From contig JBFELO010000020.1 of assembly GCA_041552055.1 (NCBI GenBank), positions 1-47,848 on the forward strand: DNA of 47,848 nucleotides, given 5' to 3'. This document shows positions 32,460-40,561 of the stretch, piece by piece. The position numbers were made by a program, and so were the translations under genes. The notes beneath the pieces were generated by a model that saw nothing but the letters and a program-made list of their open reading frames with translations, was not told the DNA's origin and did not search any database. Each line of letters opens with the position of its first letter. Position 1 is the stretch's first letter. The stretch comes from JBFELO01 sp041552055. GTDB taxonomy: Bacteria > Acidobacteriota > Thermoanaerobaculia > Thermoanaerobaculales > Sulfomarinibacteraceae.

Positions 32460-34370
32460 TCAGCTCGATTCGGCCTGTTTCTTTCGCATACCCGCTCGCA
32501 GAAGCCGCTGCGCGTCTATCGAACCCTCGTCGAAGAACCCCTCCGGCCAGTCGTCGAACCCACCGAAGCGGTTCGTCTCCAGTCGCCTGAACCGCGTGGC
32601 GCCCTCGCGGCGCTCGGTGGACACCAATCCGACGAGGTCCAACAACTCGTCGTGCTCGTCCTCCGCGATTCGCCGCCGCAACCTGGTGACGAGATGATCA
32701 CTGTGCGTTTCGACGATGACCTGTCGCCCGCTGTGGACACACGCCAGCAGGAAATCAGCCAAAGTCTGCTGCGTGGCTGGATGGAGGTGCAGCTCGGGTT
32801 GTTCGATGGCCAGGACCGTACCCGGCGTGGCGTGGAGCCCCATCACCAGCACCGGAACCAGCTGACTCACGCCAATGCCGACGGCAGTCATGTCCAGCGG
32901 TCGTTTCACGTCGGAGATCGAGATCCGAGGTTCGAGCCCGAGACGCGGACGGTCGATCGTCTCGATTCCAGCGGCCATACCAAAGGCATCGAGCCAGTGA
33001 TTCACGGCCGCTCGGAGCGGCATTCGTGCCGTGCCGCCGGTGGTCAATGGGCAGAGGATCTCGCGCTCCGCGTCTCTGTGGAGCACCGCGAACGCGAACT
33101 CTCCCTTGGTGCCGACGTAGCCCGGTTTGTCGGTCGGAACCGAGAGGTAGAGGACCTGTGGATCCTGACGAAGCGGACCGAGGTACACCACGCGGTCCGA
33201 GAAGAACCTCGCGACCGCGCCACCACCCAACTCGAGCAGATTCGCCGGTCCCCGACTCGGTTCGAGTTCCTCGCCCGGGAGTAGGACGGGGCCACCGGCG
33301 CCGAGGCGGCGCTCGATCGACCGAGCGAACTTGGAATCGCTCACGAGAGAGTGAAGCTGCGGCCAGTATCCGGCGTCAATCGCCTCGGACCTCGAGGAGT
33401 CGAGACTTTCCATCAGTTCGGTGGCCGCCGCGGTGCCGGTCCTGTCCAAGTCCCGTTCCGCCTCGACAACATCGACGATGAGATCAATCAGCCGATCGCA
33501 GGCAGTGGTGGCGAGGTCGTTCATCCGAACCTCTTCCTGCCTCCCCTCGCCCTTCGGCGGTTCACCGATGTGGCGCTGACGAATTCGATCCCAAGCGGTT
33601 CTCGGATTCCTTCGTCGATCCCGCAAGACCTGGCGCGCCCTGCGCACCCACTCGGCGGTCAGCACGGCGTGGAGATCCCCCTGTACGAACACGGCGACCG
33701 GTATCCCCGCACGATGACTGACTCCCACCGTGCGAAAGCTGCGACGCTGGTCGGCGGCGTCGAAGCCCGTCACACGCCCTTCCAGCCGGACGACCGGCTG
33801 GAGATGTGTGCGGCGCGGCGTCACTCCGAGGTCGAGGTGCCGTCGGGACAGCACGGCCGCCCGGTAGTCCAGTGCCTCCACCCCATTGTTCGACATCGAA
33901 TCCTGACCGCGATCGATCGAGAACCTCACGCCTCGTATCCGAGCCCTGCCCGGCAAGTTTTCTCGGCTTGTGTTCAGGAGCTCCACATCCCACTCCATGA
34001 CCGTCCGCTTCGAACCGTCCCGGTCGTTCTCCCGATCCCGTTCCGGACGGATACGACGATCCGGAGTCGAGAGTTCGAAGGTTCCTCCGAGCCCGATCCT
34101 GTCGCGTGCCGTCGCACCGGCGTGACGCAGGTCATCGAATTCCCCCAACTCGACGTACGGCCCGTTCAGGGGAAGATGCTCCTCACACGACTGCCCCTGC
34201 ATTGCTTGCACCACGAGCAGGATCGATTGCAGGAGACTGCTTTTTCCCGACGAGTTCGCGCCGACAAACACTGTCAGGGGGGACAGGTCGACCTGGGCAC
34301 ACGCGACCGACTTGAAGTTCCTGACTCGCCAGCTTCGCAGTGGTTGGACGATGCCGCCAGTTCCTTTCAT
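32460..34370 (-). CDS. AAA15/OLD-like ATPase with DUF3696 C-terminus
   Basis: This 636-residue ATPase has Walker A GANSSGKSS at about 37-45 after RNFKSV, as in RecF/SMC-like heads. The C-terminal half has GIGVSQLVPVLVM, Walker B LAIEQPELHLHP at about 520-530, the His switch VIVETHSDHLVTRLRRRI, and an end FDDWPEGFFDE typical of DUF3696. Relatives occur singly or in defence islands, where they act as ATP-driven sensors or regulators. It overlaps the preceding gene's stop by 4 bases and follows GGAGG. Its partner genes are the sigma-like regulator and the unknown 341-residue protein. Confidence 0.88.
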   Translation of the reverse strand: MKGTGGIVQPLRSWRVRNFKSVACAQVDLSPLTVFVGANSSGKSSLLQSILLVVQAMQGQSCEEHLPLNGPYVELGEFDDLRHAGATARDRIGLGGTFELSTPDRRIRPERDRENDRDGSKRTVMEWDVELLNTSRENLPGRARIRGVRFSIDRGQDSMSNNGVEALDYRAAVLSRRHLDLGVTPRRTHLQPVVRLEGRVTGFDAADQRRSFRTVGVSHRAGIPVAVFVQGDLHAVLTAEWVRRARQVLRDRRRNPRTAWDRIRQRHIGEPPKGEGRQEEVRMNDLATTACDRLIDLIVDVVEAERDLDRTGTAAATELMESLDSSRSEAIDAGYWPQLHSLVSDSKFARSIERRLGAGGPVLLPGEELEPSRGPANLLELGGGAVARFFSDRVVYLGPLRQDPQVLYLSVPTDKPGYVGTKGEFAFAVLHRDAEREILCPLTTGGTARMPLRAAVNHWLDAFGMAAGIETIDRPRLGLEPRISISDVKRPLDMTAVGIGVSQLVPVLVMGLHATPGTVLAIEQPELHLHPATQQTLADFLLACVHSGRQVIVETHSDHLVTRLRRRIAEDEHDELLDLVGLVSTERREGATRFRRLETNRFGGFDDWPEGFFDEGSIDAQRLLRAGMRKKQAESS

Positions 34371-35392
34371 GATCCCGCCTCCAGATTGTGCCGGATGATC
34401 AGCATCTCGGCCCCGTCGGCCATCACGGCCCGCGCCATTGCCATCGATTCACGGGACTGCCCCGTCCAGGCATCGGGCAACGTCAACAGACGTACCGTAC
34501 GCCTGCCGCGCTTCGACGCTGCGGACAGCATGCACATCAACTCACGATCCATCGCCTCCGAAGGCCGACTGCGACCAGGTTCGATCTCGAGAGGTCCCTC
34601 GTACCCGGGTGCCCGGTCAGCGAGCACCCGCTCGACCAGCGGCAGCAACGCCCGCACCCCATCGGGTCCCCACGGCCGAGGCCCGAAACCGCATGTCTCC
34701 AGGCTCGAGGAGAGCACGACCACCGGAACCGTCGCGGCCTGCGATTGGGAAACGATCTCCGCAGCAGCCAACCACCGCTCGATCCTACGGCTCTCGGGTT
34801 CTCCGGTGGCGAGATCGAGTAGAACTGGATCGACCACAGTCTCAGATCCTGCTCCGTGCCGTCCGAGGGCGGTGCGACAGTCCTCGGAAAGGGCCTCCAG
34901 CTCCCTTTGCTCCCGCTCTTTGAACAGCGACCGCTGATCGAGCCTCGCATTCTCCTCTTCGACGCGCGGCGAGTCCGCTGCGATCGTCCGTTCCGCGATG
35001 GCTCCCAGTCGGGCATCTCGCGCCAGTTCGGAACCGAGCTCCGCAACGAGTCCACCCAGCTGAACACACCACATTCGCTCCACTACACCGGCTTCCACCA
35101 TGAAATCGAAGGGAAGGCCGGAGGTCCCTGCGGGCACCACCACGTCCGCGTCGGACGCGAACTCGGTCTCGTTGGACACCAGCGCCACGTCGGCAACGCC
35201 GATCTCCGGATCGAGTCCGATGACGAGCACCATTCGCGGATCACACCGCCCAGGCAGCGTGGGGTCTGCGATCCGCAGGTCACCGATCCGCGGGAATCGC
35301 GGCCAATCGTCATCGACCTCGAGCGGGCGTCGGACGCTTTCACGGAGTCGCGCCGTGCCCAGCCACTCCGGCAACTCCTTGTCGCTCATCAC
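34367..35392 (-). CDS. Unknown 341-residue protein, possible PemK/MazF-like N-terminus
   Basis: No family was recognised with confidence. Residues about 30-125 follow the PemK/MazF strand order: PRIGDLRIAD, then PRMVLVIG, VADVALVS, DVVVPAG with SGLPFDFMVEAGVVERMWCVQL. MazF has GD, RPAVVLS, a VP strand, GYPFEV and DGVALADQV in the same order. This is a by-eye resemblance only. A charged helical middle (about 130-190) and an alpha/beta-looking C-terminal part with VPVVVLSSS and RRTVRLLTLP follow. It sits between the sigma-like gene (adjacent) and the ATPase (4-base overlap). Confidence 0.7.
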   Translation of the reverse strand: MMSDKELPEWLGTARLRESVRRPLEVDDDWPRFPRIGDLRIADPTLPGRCDPRMVLVIGLDPEIGVADVALVSNETEFASDADVVVPAGTSGLPFDFMVEAGVVERMWCVQLGGLVAELGSELARDARLGAIAERTIAADSPRVEEENARLDQRSLFKEREQRELEALSEDCRTALGRHGAGSETVVDPVLLDLATGEPESRRIERWLAAAEIVSQSQAATVPVVVLSSSLETCGFGPRPWGPDGVRALLPLVERVLADRAPGYEGPLEIEPGRSRPSEAMDRELMCMLSAASKRGRRTVRLLTLPDAWTGQSRESMAMARAVMADGAEMLIIRHNLEAGS

Positions 35393-36505
35393 TCACCCCT
35401 TCCTGCCCTCCCAGGGTGCATCTCCCAGACTGTCGACGACCGCCACACGCATCTCCTCGGCCAAGGGCGCCAGGACGCGCTCGAGACGGCGGAACAGACG
35501 GTGCTTGTGCTTTGCCACCGTCGGCCGACTCATCCCGAGCTGGCGTCCGATCTCTCGGTCTGAGGCACCCGCGAGTTTGAGGCGCAACACCTCGCGGGCG
35601 ATCCCGGTGCAGCTCGACATGATCGAACCCGAGACCTCGGCGACGATCGCTCGCTCCTCCACACTGAGATCGTCCACCGCAGGGCGCAGATCTCCCCGTT
35701 CACCCTGCTCAAGGAAGCGTGGCAGCCAGGATGTCAACAGGAAGGACAGAATTCGGTCGAGATCGGCCACGGTGACCGCGTGCGGGAGTGCGGTGGCCAC
35801 GCCTTCCAGCAACTCCACCAGCACTTCGGTGCTGTAAACCATTGGGGCGCGCATCGTCGGGTTGGACTTGATGGTGGGGAACCCCGTCAGCGACGCGGCG
35901 ACGTCTCTCAGTGCGGCGGCTGAAGGAATACCGGACTCGACCTGCTTCCCTGCAACGGTGTAGCTCCAAGCTGGAGGGGTCGCCACCAGTCGAAACGGCG
36001 ACTCCATAACGAGGGTTTTGCAGCGCTCCAGAATGTTGTCGACGATGGTCCGCTGTCGCCGTCGCGCCAGATGGTGACGGAGCTGCCGCGCGAGTAACCT
36101 TCTGAAGTGCTGAAGATCCGCCGCAACAGCCAACGCGTAGTCGAGCTGCCCCTGTCCGATCAGGACGTCGACGCAGAAGTCCTGGACGAGATCTTCGATG
36201 CCCTCATCCCATCGCCACACCCGGCCGTACACGATCGGGTCGTACCCCCGCACGACGGAGCGCACGATCTCTCTCGCCTCACGTAACAGCAACCGGCCCA
36301 TGACCTCGGATCTGTACTCGGTGACCAGCAGGCCCAGGGCTTCCAGGCCCTGCTGACAGCCTTCAGGGTCACGGTGTCTTCTCGGCAAGGGACACCCATG
36401 ATGCCACGAACCGCTGGCCGGGCCGGCGGGCGCCTCCCGCTGTGCCGGGACCGCGGGCTCGCCACCGGTACTGTCGCCGGCTTTCACACCGAAGGCTGAT
36501 AACAT
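35393..36505 (-). CDS. Sigma-factor-like regulator with C-terminal HTH
   Basis: This 370-residue protein is laid out like an unusual sigma-70/ECF protein. Residues about 98-152 contain EGIEDLVQDFCVDVLI and a FRRLLARQLRHHLARRRQRT stretch, reminiscent of region 2. Residues about 281-340 end in EVLRLKLAGASDREIGRQLGMSRPTVAKHKHRL, a region-4/LuxR-type HTH. Between them are about 130 residues of unknown fold. The start is uncertain: the first ~60 residues are low-complexity and an ATG at 36302 (GAGG upstream) is possible. It is the first gene of the operon and probably controls it. Confidence 0.7.
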   Translation of the reverse strand: MLSAFGVKAGDSTGGEPAVPAQREAPAGPASGSWHHGCPLPRRHRDPEGCQQGLEALGLLVTEYRSEVMGRLLLREAREIVRSVVRGYDPIVYGRVWRWDEGIEDLVQDFCVDVLIGQGQLDYALAVAADLQHFRRLLARQLRHHLARRRQRTIVDNILERCKTLVMESPFRLVATPPAWSYTVAGKQVESGIPSAAALRDVAASLTGFPTIKSNPTMRAPMVYSTEVLVELLEGVATALPHAVTVADLDRILSFLLTSWLPRFLEQGERGDLRPAVDDLSVEERAIVAEVSGSIMSSCTGIAREVLRLKLAGASDREIGRQLGMSRPTVAKHKHRLFRRLERVLAPLAEEMRVAVVDSLGDAPWEGRKG

Positions 36506-36573
36506 TGATAGTCGGGGAATGGAACGCCCATCACCGCGCTCGCGGGATCGGCGGCCGGACCCGGGGAGTCACA

Positions 36574-37863
36574 TTGACGCTCGACCAACTGCTGGAACAG
36601 CTGCCGGTCTGGGAGATGACGCTGGGTGCGACCGTCGTTGTGGCCGTCCTGACCGTCTTTCTGCTCGGCCGGCTGACCGGATTCAAAAGAGGTCAGCGCG
36701 CCACGCAGACGCAACAACAGGCGGAGCAACGCCCATCAGTCGGGAGTCCCATCCTGCGAATGGAGCGGGATATGGATTTCCTGGTGGACTTCATCAAGGA
36801 GTTCCCCGCGATCATGCTCGACCTCAACCGGCAGTCCAACGTGCGCCAGATCCCCTCGGTGCTTCTCAACGCGGTGGTGCGGATTTTCCGTGCGGAACAA
36901 GCGGCGGTTCTGGTTCGCCGCAAGAGCACCCTGATGGAGCCCGAGCGGTCGAACCGACTGATCGTGGCCGCGGTTTCGTCGAGTGAGCGCGGTCTCGACG
37001 TGGGCACCGAAATCGGGATCGGCGAGGGACAGCTCGGAATGGTGGCCGAGAGCCAACGGATCATGGACCGATCCGACTTCACCAACAGCACCGACACCGG
37101 GCAGTTCACAATGGGCGGCTCCCGGCTCCCGGTGTTCGAGGTCGCCGCGCCGATGGTGCACGAGGATGAGACGCTCGGCGTGCTGGCGTTCTCCCGGCCT
37201 CAGCGCCACCATCCGCGCGAGAAGGAGATGCTGCACATGATCGCCCAACTCGGTGCGATCACCTGGCACAACACGACCGCCTACCGCAAGGTCCAGGTGT
37301 CCGCCGATGTGGATGAGCTAACCGACATCTACAACAAGCGGGCGCTCAAGTTTCGGCTCAGCGAGCTGGTATACGAAGCGCGTCAGGCCGGCGGCCGAGT
37401 GTCGGTGTTCCTGTTCGACATCGACCACTTCAAGAATTACAACGACCTCAACGGACACATCGCCGGCGATCAGGCGCTGAAGCTGCTGGCGCAGATCGTC
37501 AAGGAGACCGTCCGAAGCGACGACATCTTCGGACGGTTCGGGGGTGAGGAGTTCCTCCTGATCATGCCCGGCCGGACTACCGCTCAGGCGATGAGCGCGG
37601 CAGGCAACATCCGGCAACGAATCGCAAACTACGAGTTTCCGTTCGGCGACCGACAGCCGATGGGGAAGGTCTCGGTCAGCGGTGGCGTGTCGACGTTCCC
37701 CGATGATGCGCAGGACGCGGTCGAACTGCTGTTGGCCGCAGACAACGCTTTGTACAAGGCGAAACAGGCCGGACGGAACCAGGTGTTGCGCGCCGAGACC
37801 GGCATGAATCCGATCACGGCGACACCGAAGAACGTCACATTCGAGGACGACTCGGCGAATTAA
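36574..37863 (+). CDS. Membrane diguanylate cyclase with GAF domain
   Basis: This 429-residue protein has one N-terminal transmembrane segment (about 14-33), then a GAF-like sensory domain (about 75-245), then a GGDEF domain (about 250-412). The active-site loop is FGGEEF and the I-site RSDD sits five residues before it, so product inhibition is expected. VDELTDIYNKRAL opens the cyclase domain. The proposed start is TTG at 36574 with GGGGAG 5 bases upstream; the in-frame sequence before it is not conserved. It is divergent from the sigma-like gene, with about 68 bases between starts. Confidence 0.9.
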   Translation: MTLDQLLEQLPVWEMTLGATVVVAVLTVFLLGRLTGFKRGQRATQTQQQAEQRPSVGSPILRMERDMDFLVDFIKEFPAIMLDLNRQSNVRQIPSVLLNAVVRIFRAEQAAVLVRRKSTLMEPERSNRLIVAAVSSSERGLDVGTEIGIGEGQLGMVAESQRIMDRSDFTNSTDTGQFTMGGSRLPVFEVAAPMVHEDETLGVLAFSRPQRHHPREKEMLHMIAQLGAITWHNTTAYRKVQVSADVDELTDIYNKRALKFRLSELVYEARQAGGRVSVFLFDIDHFKNYNDLNGHIAGDQALKLLAQIVKETVRSDDIFGRFGGEEFLLIMPGRTTAQAMSAAGNIRQRIANYEFPFGDRQPMGKVSVSGGVSTFPDDAQDAVELLLAADNALYKAKQAGRNQVLRAETGMNPITATPKNVTFEDDSAN

Positions 37864-37944
37864 CCGGCCCCCACTCGGGTCGCGGAATACAGCTGAGTTG
37901 CCGGCTGTTTCCCTCCACGATCCACGTCCTCACCGGGAGGAACC

Positions 37945-38421
37945 ATGAAACGCTTGACACTGTTGGCGTTGGTCGTCACCGCGATCGTCGGATCGCCCGT
38001 GCTGGTCGGAGCCCACTGCCAGATTCCGTGCGGAATCTACGACGACGAACTGCGGGTGCAGTTGATCGAGGAGCACATCGGCACGGTCGAGAAGGCGATG
38101 CAGCAGATCATCGCACTCGGCAAGGATCAGCCGGCGAACATCAATCAGCTGGTTCGCTGGGTCGACAACAAAGAACAACACGCCCAGGAAATCCAGGACA
38201 TCGTCACCGCCTACTTCATGGCACAGCGGATCAAGCCGATGGCCGAGAACACGGACGGGCGTGCGTCCTACGTGGAGCAGTTGACGCTGTTGCACGACAT
38301 CCAGATCCGCGCGATGAAGGCCAAGCAGTCCACGGATCTCGCGCAGGTGGAGGCGCTGCGTGCGCTGGTCGTGCAGTTCCGCAAGGCCTACTTCGGCGAG
38401 CAGGGGACCCACGCTCACTGA
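37945..38421 (+). CDS. sodN: Nickel superoxide dismutase, Sec-exported
   Basis: This 158-residue protein has a signal peptide (1-23, ending VLVGA) directly followed by HCQIPCGIY. Cutting there would expose His24, Cys25 and Cys29, the Ni-hook HCxxPCGxY of Ni-SOD, where the N-terminal amine, His and both Cys bind nickel. The rest is helical with a family-like NKEQHAQEIQDIVTAYF segment. In Streptomyces a propeptide is removed by SodX; here signal peptidase seems to do that job. The mature enzyme would be periplasmic. GGAGGAACC precedes the ATG. Confidence 0.9.
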   Translation: MKRLTLLALVVTAIVGSPVLVGAHCQIPCGIYDDELRVQLIEEHIGTVEKAMQQIIALGKDQPANINQLVRWVDNKEQHAQEIQDIVTAYFMAQRIKPMAENTDGRASYVEQLTLLHDIQIRAMKAKQSTDLAQVEALRALVVQFRKAYFGEQGTHAH

Positions 38422-38449
38422 CCCGCGCCCGTCGAACGGCCGTCGGACC

Positions 38450-38475
38450 CCGAGGAGCCCCGGGATCATCCTCGG
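38450..38475 (+). terminator. Hairpin downstream of sodN
   Basis: CCGAGGA and TCCTCGG form a 7-bp stem around 12 bases, about 30 bases past the sodN stop. No T tract follows, so it is at best a weak terminator. Confidence 0.35.
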
Positions 38476-38594
38476 TGCGTCTCACCCGATGCCGACGACC
38501 TCGAGCATGAAGGCGCACTTGAACGCGGTCTTCCGGTACCTGCCGAATCGGCCGCTCGGGCCCCCGTGTCTACTCGTGATGTCGGTCTTCAAGG

Positions 38595-39035
38595 TCAGGG
38601 ACCGAGAGCACGATCGAGCTCGTCAAGGAACTCGGTCACCGCACGGTCGAGGAGGCCGATCTCGCCCGGCGAATTGACCGTCCCACCGCTCGCCTGCAAA
38701 GCGACCCTCACGACCTCTCCGCGTTGATCGATCCGCACATCCAACACGACCGCGCGGTACGCCGGGTCGGCCGCGGACTCCGCTCGAATCCGGCCCTGCT
38801 CGCGGTCCTCCTCGTCGATGATGTATCCGGTACTCGACAACGACCACACCACCGCCCTCCAGACGCGGTCATACGGCAGGACGTAGCTCCGCGACCAATC
38901 GTCCCCGTTCGCCAGCACTTCCGACGTCGCCGAACACCCGATTGCAGACAGTCCGACAACGACAAGGCTCGACAGAAGCAGTTCGCAGGGCCACGCCCGC
39001 CTCAGTCGTTCAGCGCGCACCATGGGCGTCACCAT
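38595..39035 (-). CDS. Small lipoprotein, unknown
   Basis: This 146-residue protein has a basic N-terminus, a hydrophobic segment (about 18-33) and a lipobox LSAIGC, so it should be lipid-anchored. The mature part has the pattern YDRVWRAVVWSLSSTGYIIDEEDREQGRI, like small lipoproteins of the DUF3568/DUF4136 kind. ATG at 39035 has AAAGG upstream and lies 2 bases from the trmO stop. The frame continues much further upstream, but that part is antiphase to trmO and not real. Confidence 0.75.
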   Translation of the reverse strand: MVTPMVRAERLRRAWPCELLLSSLVVVGLSAIGCSATSEVLANGDDWSRSYVLPYDRVWRAVVWSLSSTGYIIDEEDREQGRIRAESAADPAYRAVVLDVRIDQRGEVVRVALQASGGTVNSPGEIGLLDRAVTEFLDELDRALGP

Positions 39036-39037
39036 TG

Positions 39038-39553
39038 TCAACCTTTCCGGCGTTCTGGGTCGCAGCCGTCCGTGCCGGCGAAGCGTCCGTCCGCGACTCC
39101 TGTCTGGCTGCGGTTCGATACGCCCTCCATCCAGCCGATGCGGCAGCGCTCGCGATGGTCGACCTCCGGGCTGAACGGTTTGATGTCCAGCACCGGTGTG
39201 CCGTCGAGGATGTCGAGATCGGCCACGCGCAGTCGCGTCCCGGTGATGCCGAGCAGGCGCACCACGGAGAGCCCGATCGGGTTGGGACGACGCGGCGCAC
39301 GGGTCGCGAACAGCCCCCTCTGCTCCGCGCCCATGTACGGAACGACCGCGAGCGTATAGCCTGAGGAACAGTGCAAGTGGTAGATCAGGTGGATGTGTGA
39401 GAACCCGTCCAGGTCGGCAAGGCCGGGTGCGAAATCCTCGAGCACCTCGACAGTGCCCTCCGCTCCGTCTGCGAACCGGGGCTGGATCGGCATGCCGATC
39501 GGTTCCGTGAATGGGCTGTGAACGAATCCAATCGGGCGGTACACGATCTCCAC
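39038..39553 (-). CDS. trmO: tRNA (t6A37) N6-methyltransferase, TrmO/TsaA family
   Basis: This 171-residue protein starts YRPIGFVHSPF and has FSHIHLIYHLH and the signature GLFATRAPRRPNPIGLSVVRLL. LDILDGTPVLDIKPF follows. TrmO uses SAM to methylate the t6A of tRNA-Thr. The C-terminal ~25 residues beyond the core are poorly conserved. A lipoprotein gene follows on the same strand. Confidence 0.92.
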   Translation of the reverse strand: MEIVYRPIGFVHSPFTEPIGMPIQPRFADGAEGTVEVLEDFAPGLADLDGFSHIHLIYHLHCSSGYTLAVVPYMGAEQRGLFATRAPRRPNPIGLSVVRLLGITGTRLRVADLDILDGTPVLDIKPFSPEVDHRERCRIGWMEGVSNRSQTGVADGRFAGTDGCDPERRKG

Positions 39554-39727
39554 AACTCCTCCCCACGATCTGGGCCTCTCCGCTCACAGAGCGGTTGCAT
39601 ACGGGCCAGATCGTCTGAACGACATGATACGGCGTCCGCTTCACGACTCACGCCTCGGCCGGAAGGCACCAACCCGCTGGAGTGTTGTACCTGCCGCTCG
39701 GTATAATGCATGCATCCCGGAGGAAAG

Positions 39728-40546
39728 ATGCGGTCTCTCACACTCGTGCTGTTGATGGTGACCGTTGCCGTCGCGATACCCCTCGATCTCGCGGCGCGGA
39801 CCGACCCTCTCGAGCATCCGGCCACAACGAAGGTGCTGGAAATGATCACCGCAGGACAGACGGACGAGGAGATTCTCGATCAGATCGATGAGCTTGCCCC
39901 CTTCCCGGAGTTCAACGGCCACGACCTCGCAGAGCTCAAACGGCGCGGAGTCTCCGACCGAGTCCTGCTGCGGATGCTCGAGATGACCGGCAATGGCGCG
40001 GCCGCCCGGCCGACGTCAGTGACGACGCCTCGAGAGACATCCCCGGAGCTCGCTCCAGAGGCCCGCGGTGGACTGATCCGCGTCCTCGTCGACTGTCCAT
40101 TCGACGTCAATTACCTCGAGGTCGCCCTGAATGGAGAGATCCAGAGCACCAGGGGTGAACTGTGGAAGGGCTCGGTGGGGACGGGCGAGCATCTCGACCC
40201 ACCCCCCGACGTCGCCGATCAGGAACTCGCCGTCTTGTTCGAGTCTCCGGTGGCACCGGGCCGACACATCGCTGCGGTTGGTTTCGCGGTCACCGAGGTC
40301 AGGCAGGATCCCAGCGAGGTCTGGGGGCAGGAGGCAGGCGAGCACTACGAGACACGCGGCATCCGAGCGATACCGTCCGTCCTCCCCGGACAGGCGCCGA
40401 GCGGTAACGTCGGCGCGGTGTGCGACATCGGGGCCGGCCAGCTGTGCGAGGTCGTGGCCACGCCGCAGTACACTTCGTCCACATTGCTGCGCGGCGCCTC
40501 GGTATACAACGTGCGCTACCGAGTCAGCGTCGTGGACCGGCGCTGA
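39728..40546 (+). CDS. Exported protein of unknown function
   Basis: This 272-residue protein has a signal peptide (about 1-22). A helical part has a DEEILDQIDEL stretch and a Pro/Thr-rich linker (about 95-110). The C-terminal ~160 residues are beta-rich with two Cys (VGAVCDIGAGQLCEVV). No family was recognised. ATG at 39728 has GGAGGAAAG upstream. A TATAAT lies 21 bases before the ATG. It converges with the MOSC-MogA gene after 15 bases. Confidence 0.65.
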   Translation: MRSLTLVLLMVTVAVAIPLDLAARTDPLEHPATTKVLEMITAGQTDEEILDQIDELAPFPEFNGHDLAELKRRGVSDRVLLRMLEMTGNGAAARPTSVTTPRETSPELAPEARGGLIRVLVDCPFDVNYLEVALNGEIQSTRGELWKGSVGTGEHLDPPPDVADQELAVLFESPVAPGRHIAAVGFAVTEVRQDPSEVWGQEAGEHYETRGIRAIPSVLPGQAPSGNVGAVCDIGAGQLCEVVATPQYTSSTLLRGASVYNVRYRVSVVDRR

Positions 40547-40561
40547 CCGAACGCACGCTTC

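Noticed and set aside
33351..34937. 528-codon plus-strand frame antisense to the ATPase and the 341-residue gene
   Set aside because: The Walker motifs and coupled starts are on the minus strand; this frame shows shadow composition only.
38480..38594. Short minus-strand frame ending FKCAFMLEVVGIG
   Set aside because: No ribosome binding site or upstream domain; too short to support as a gene or pseudogene.
39036..39644. Long N-terminal extension of the lipoprotein frame
   Set aside because: Antiphase to trmO; signal peptide and lipobox place the start at 39035.
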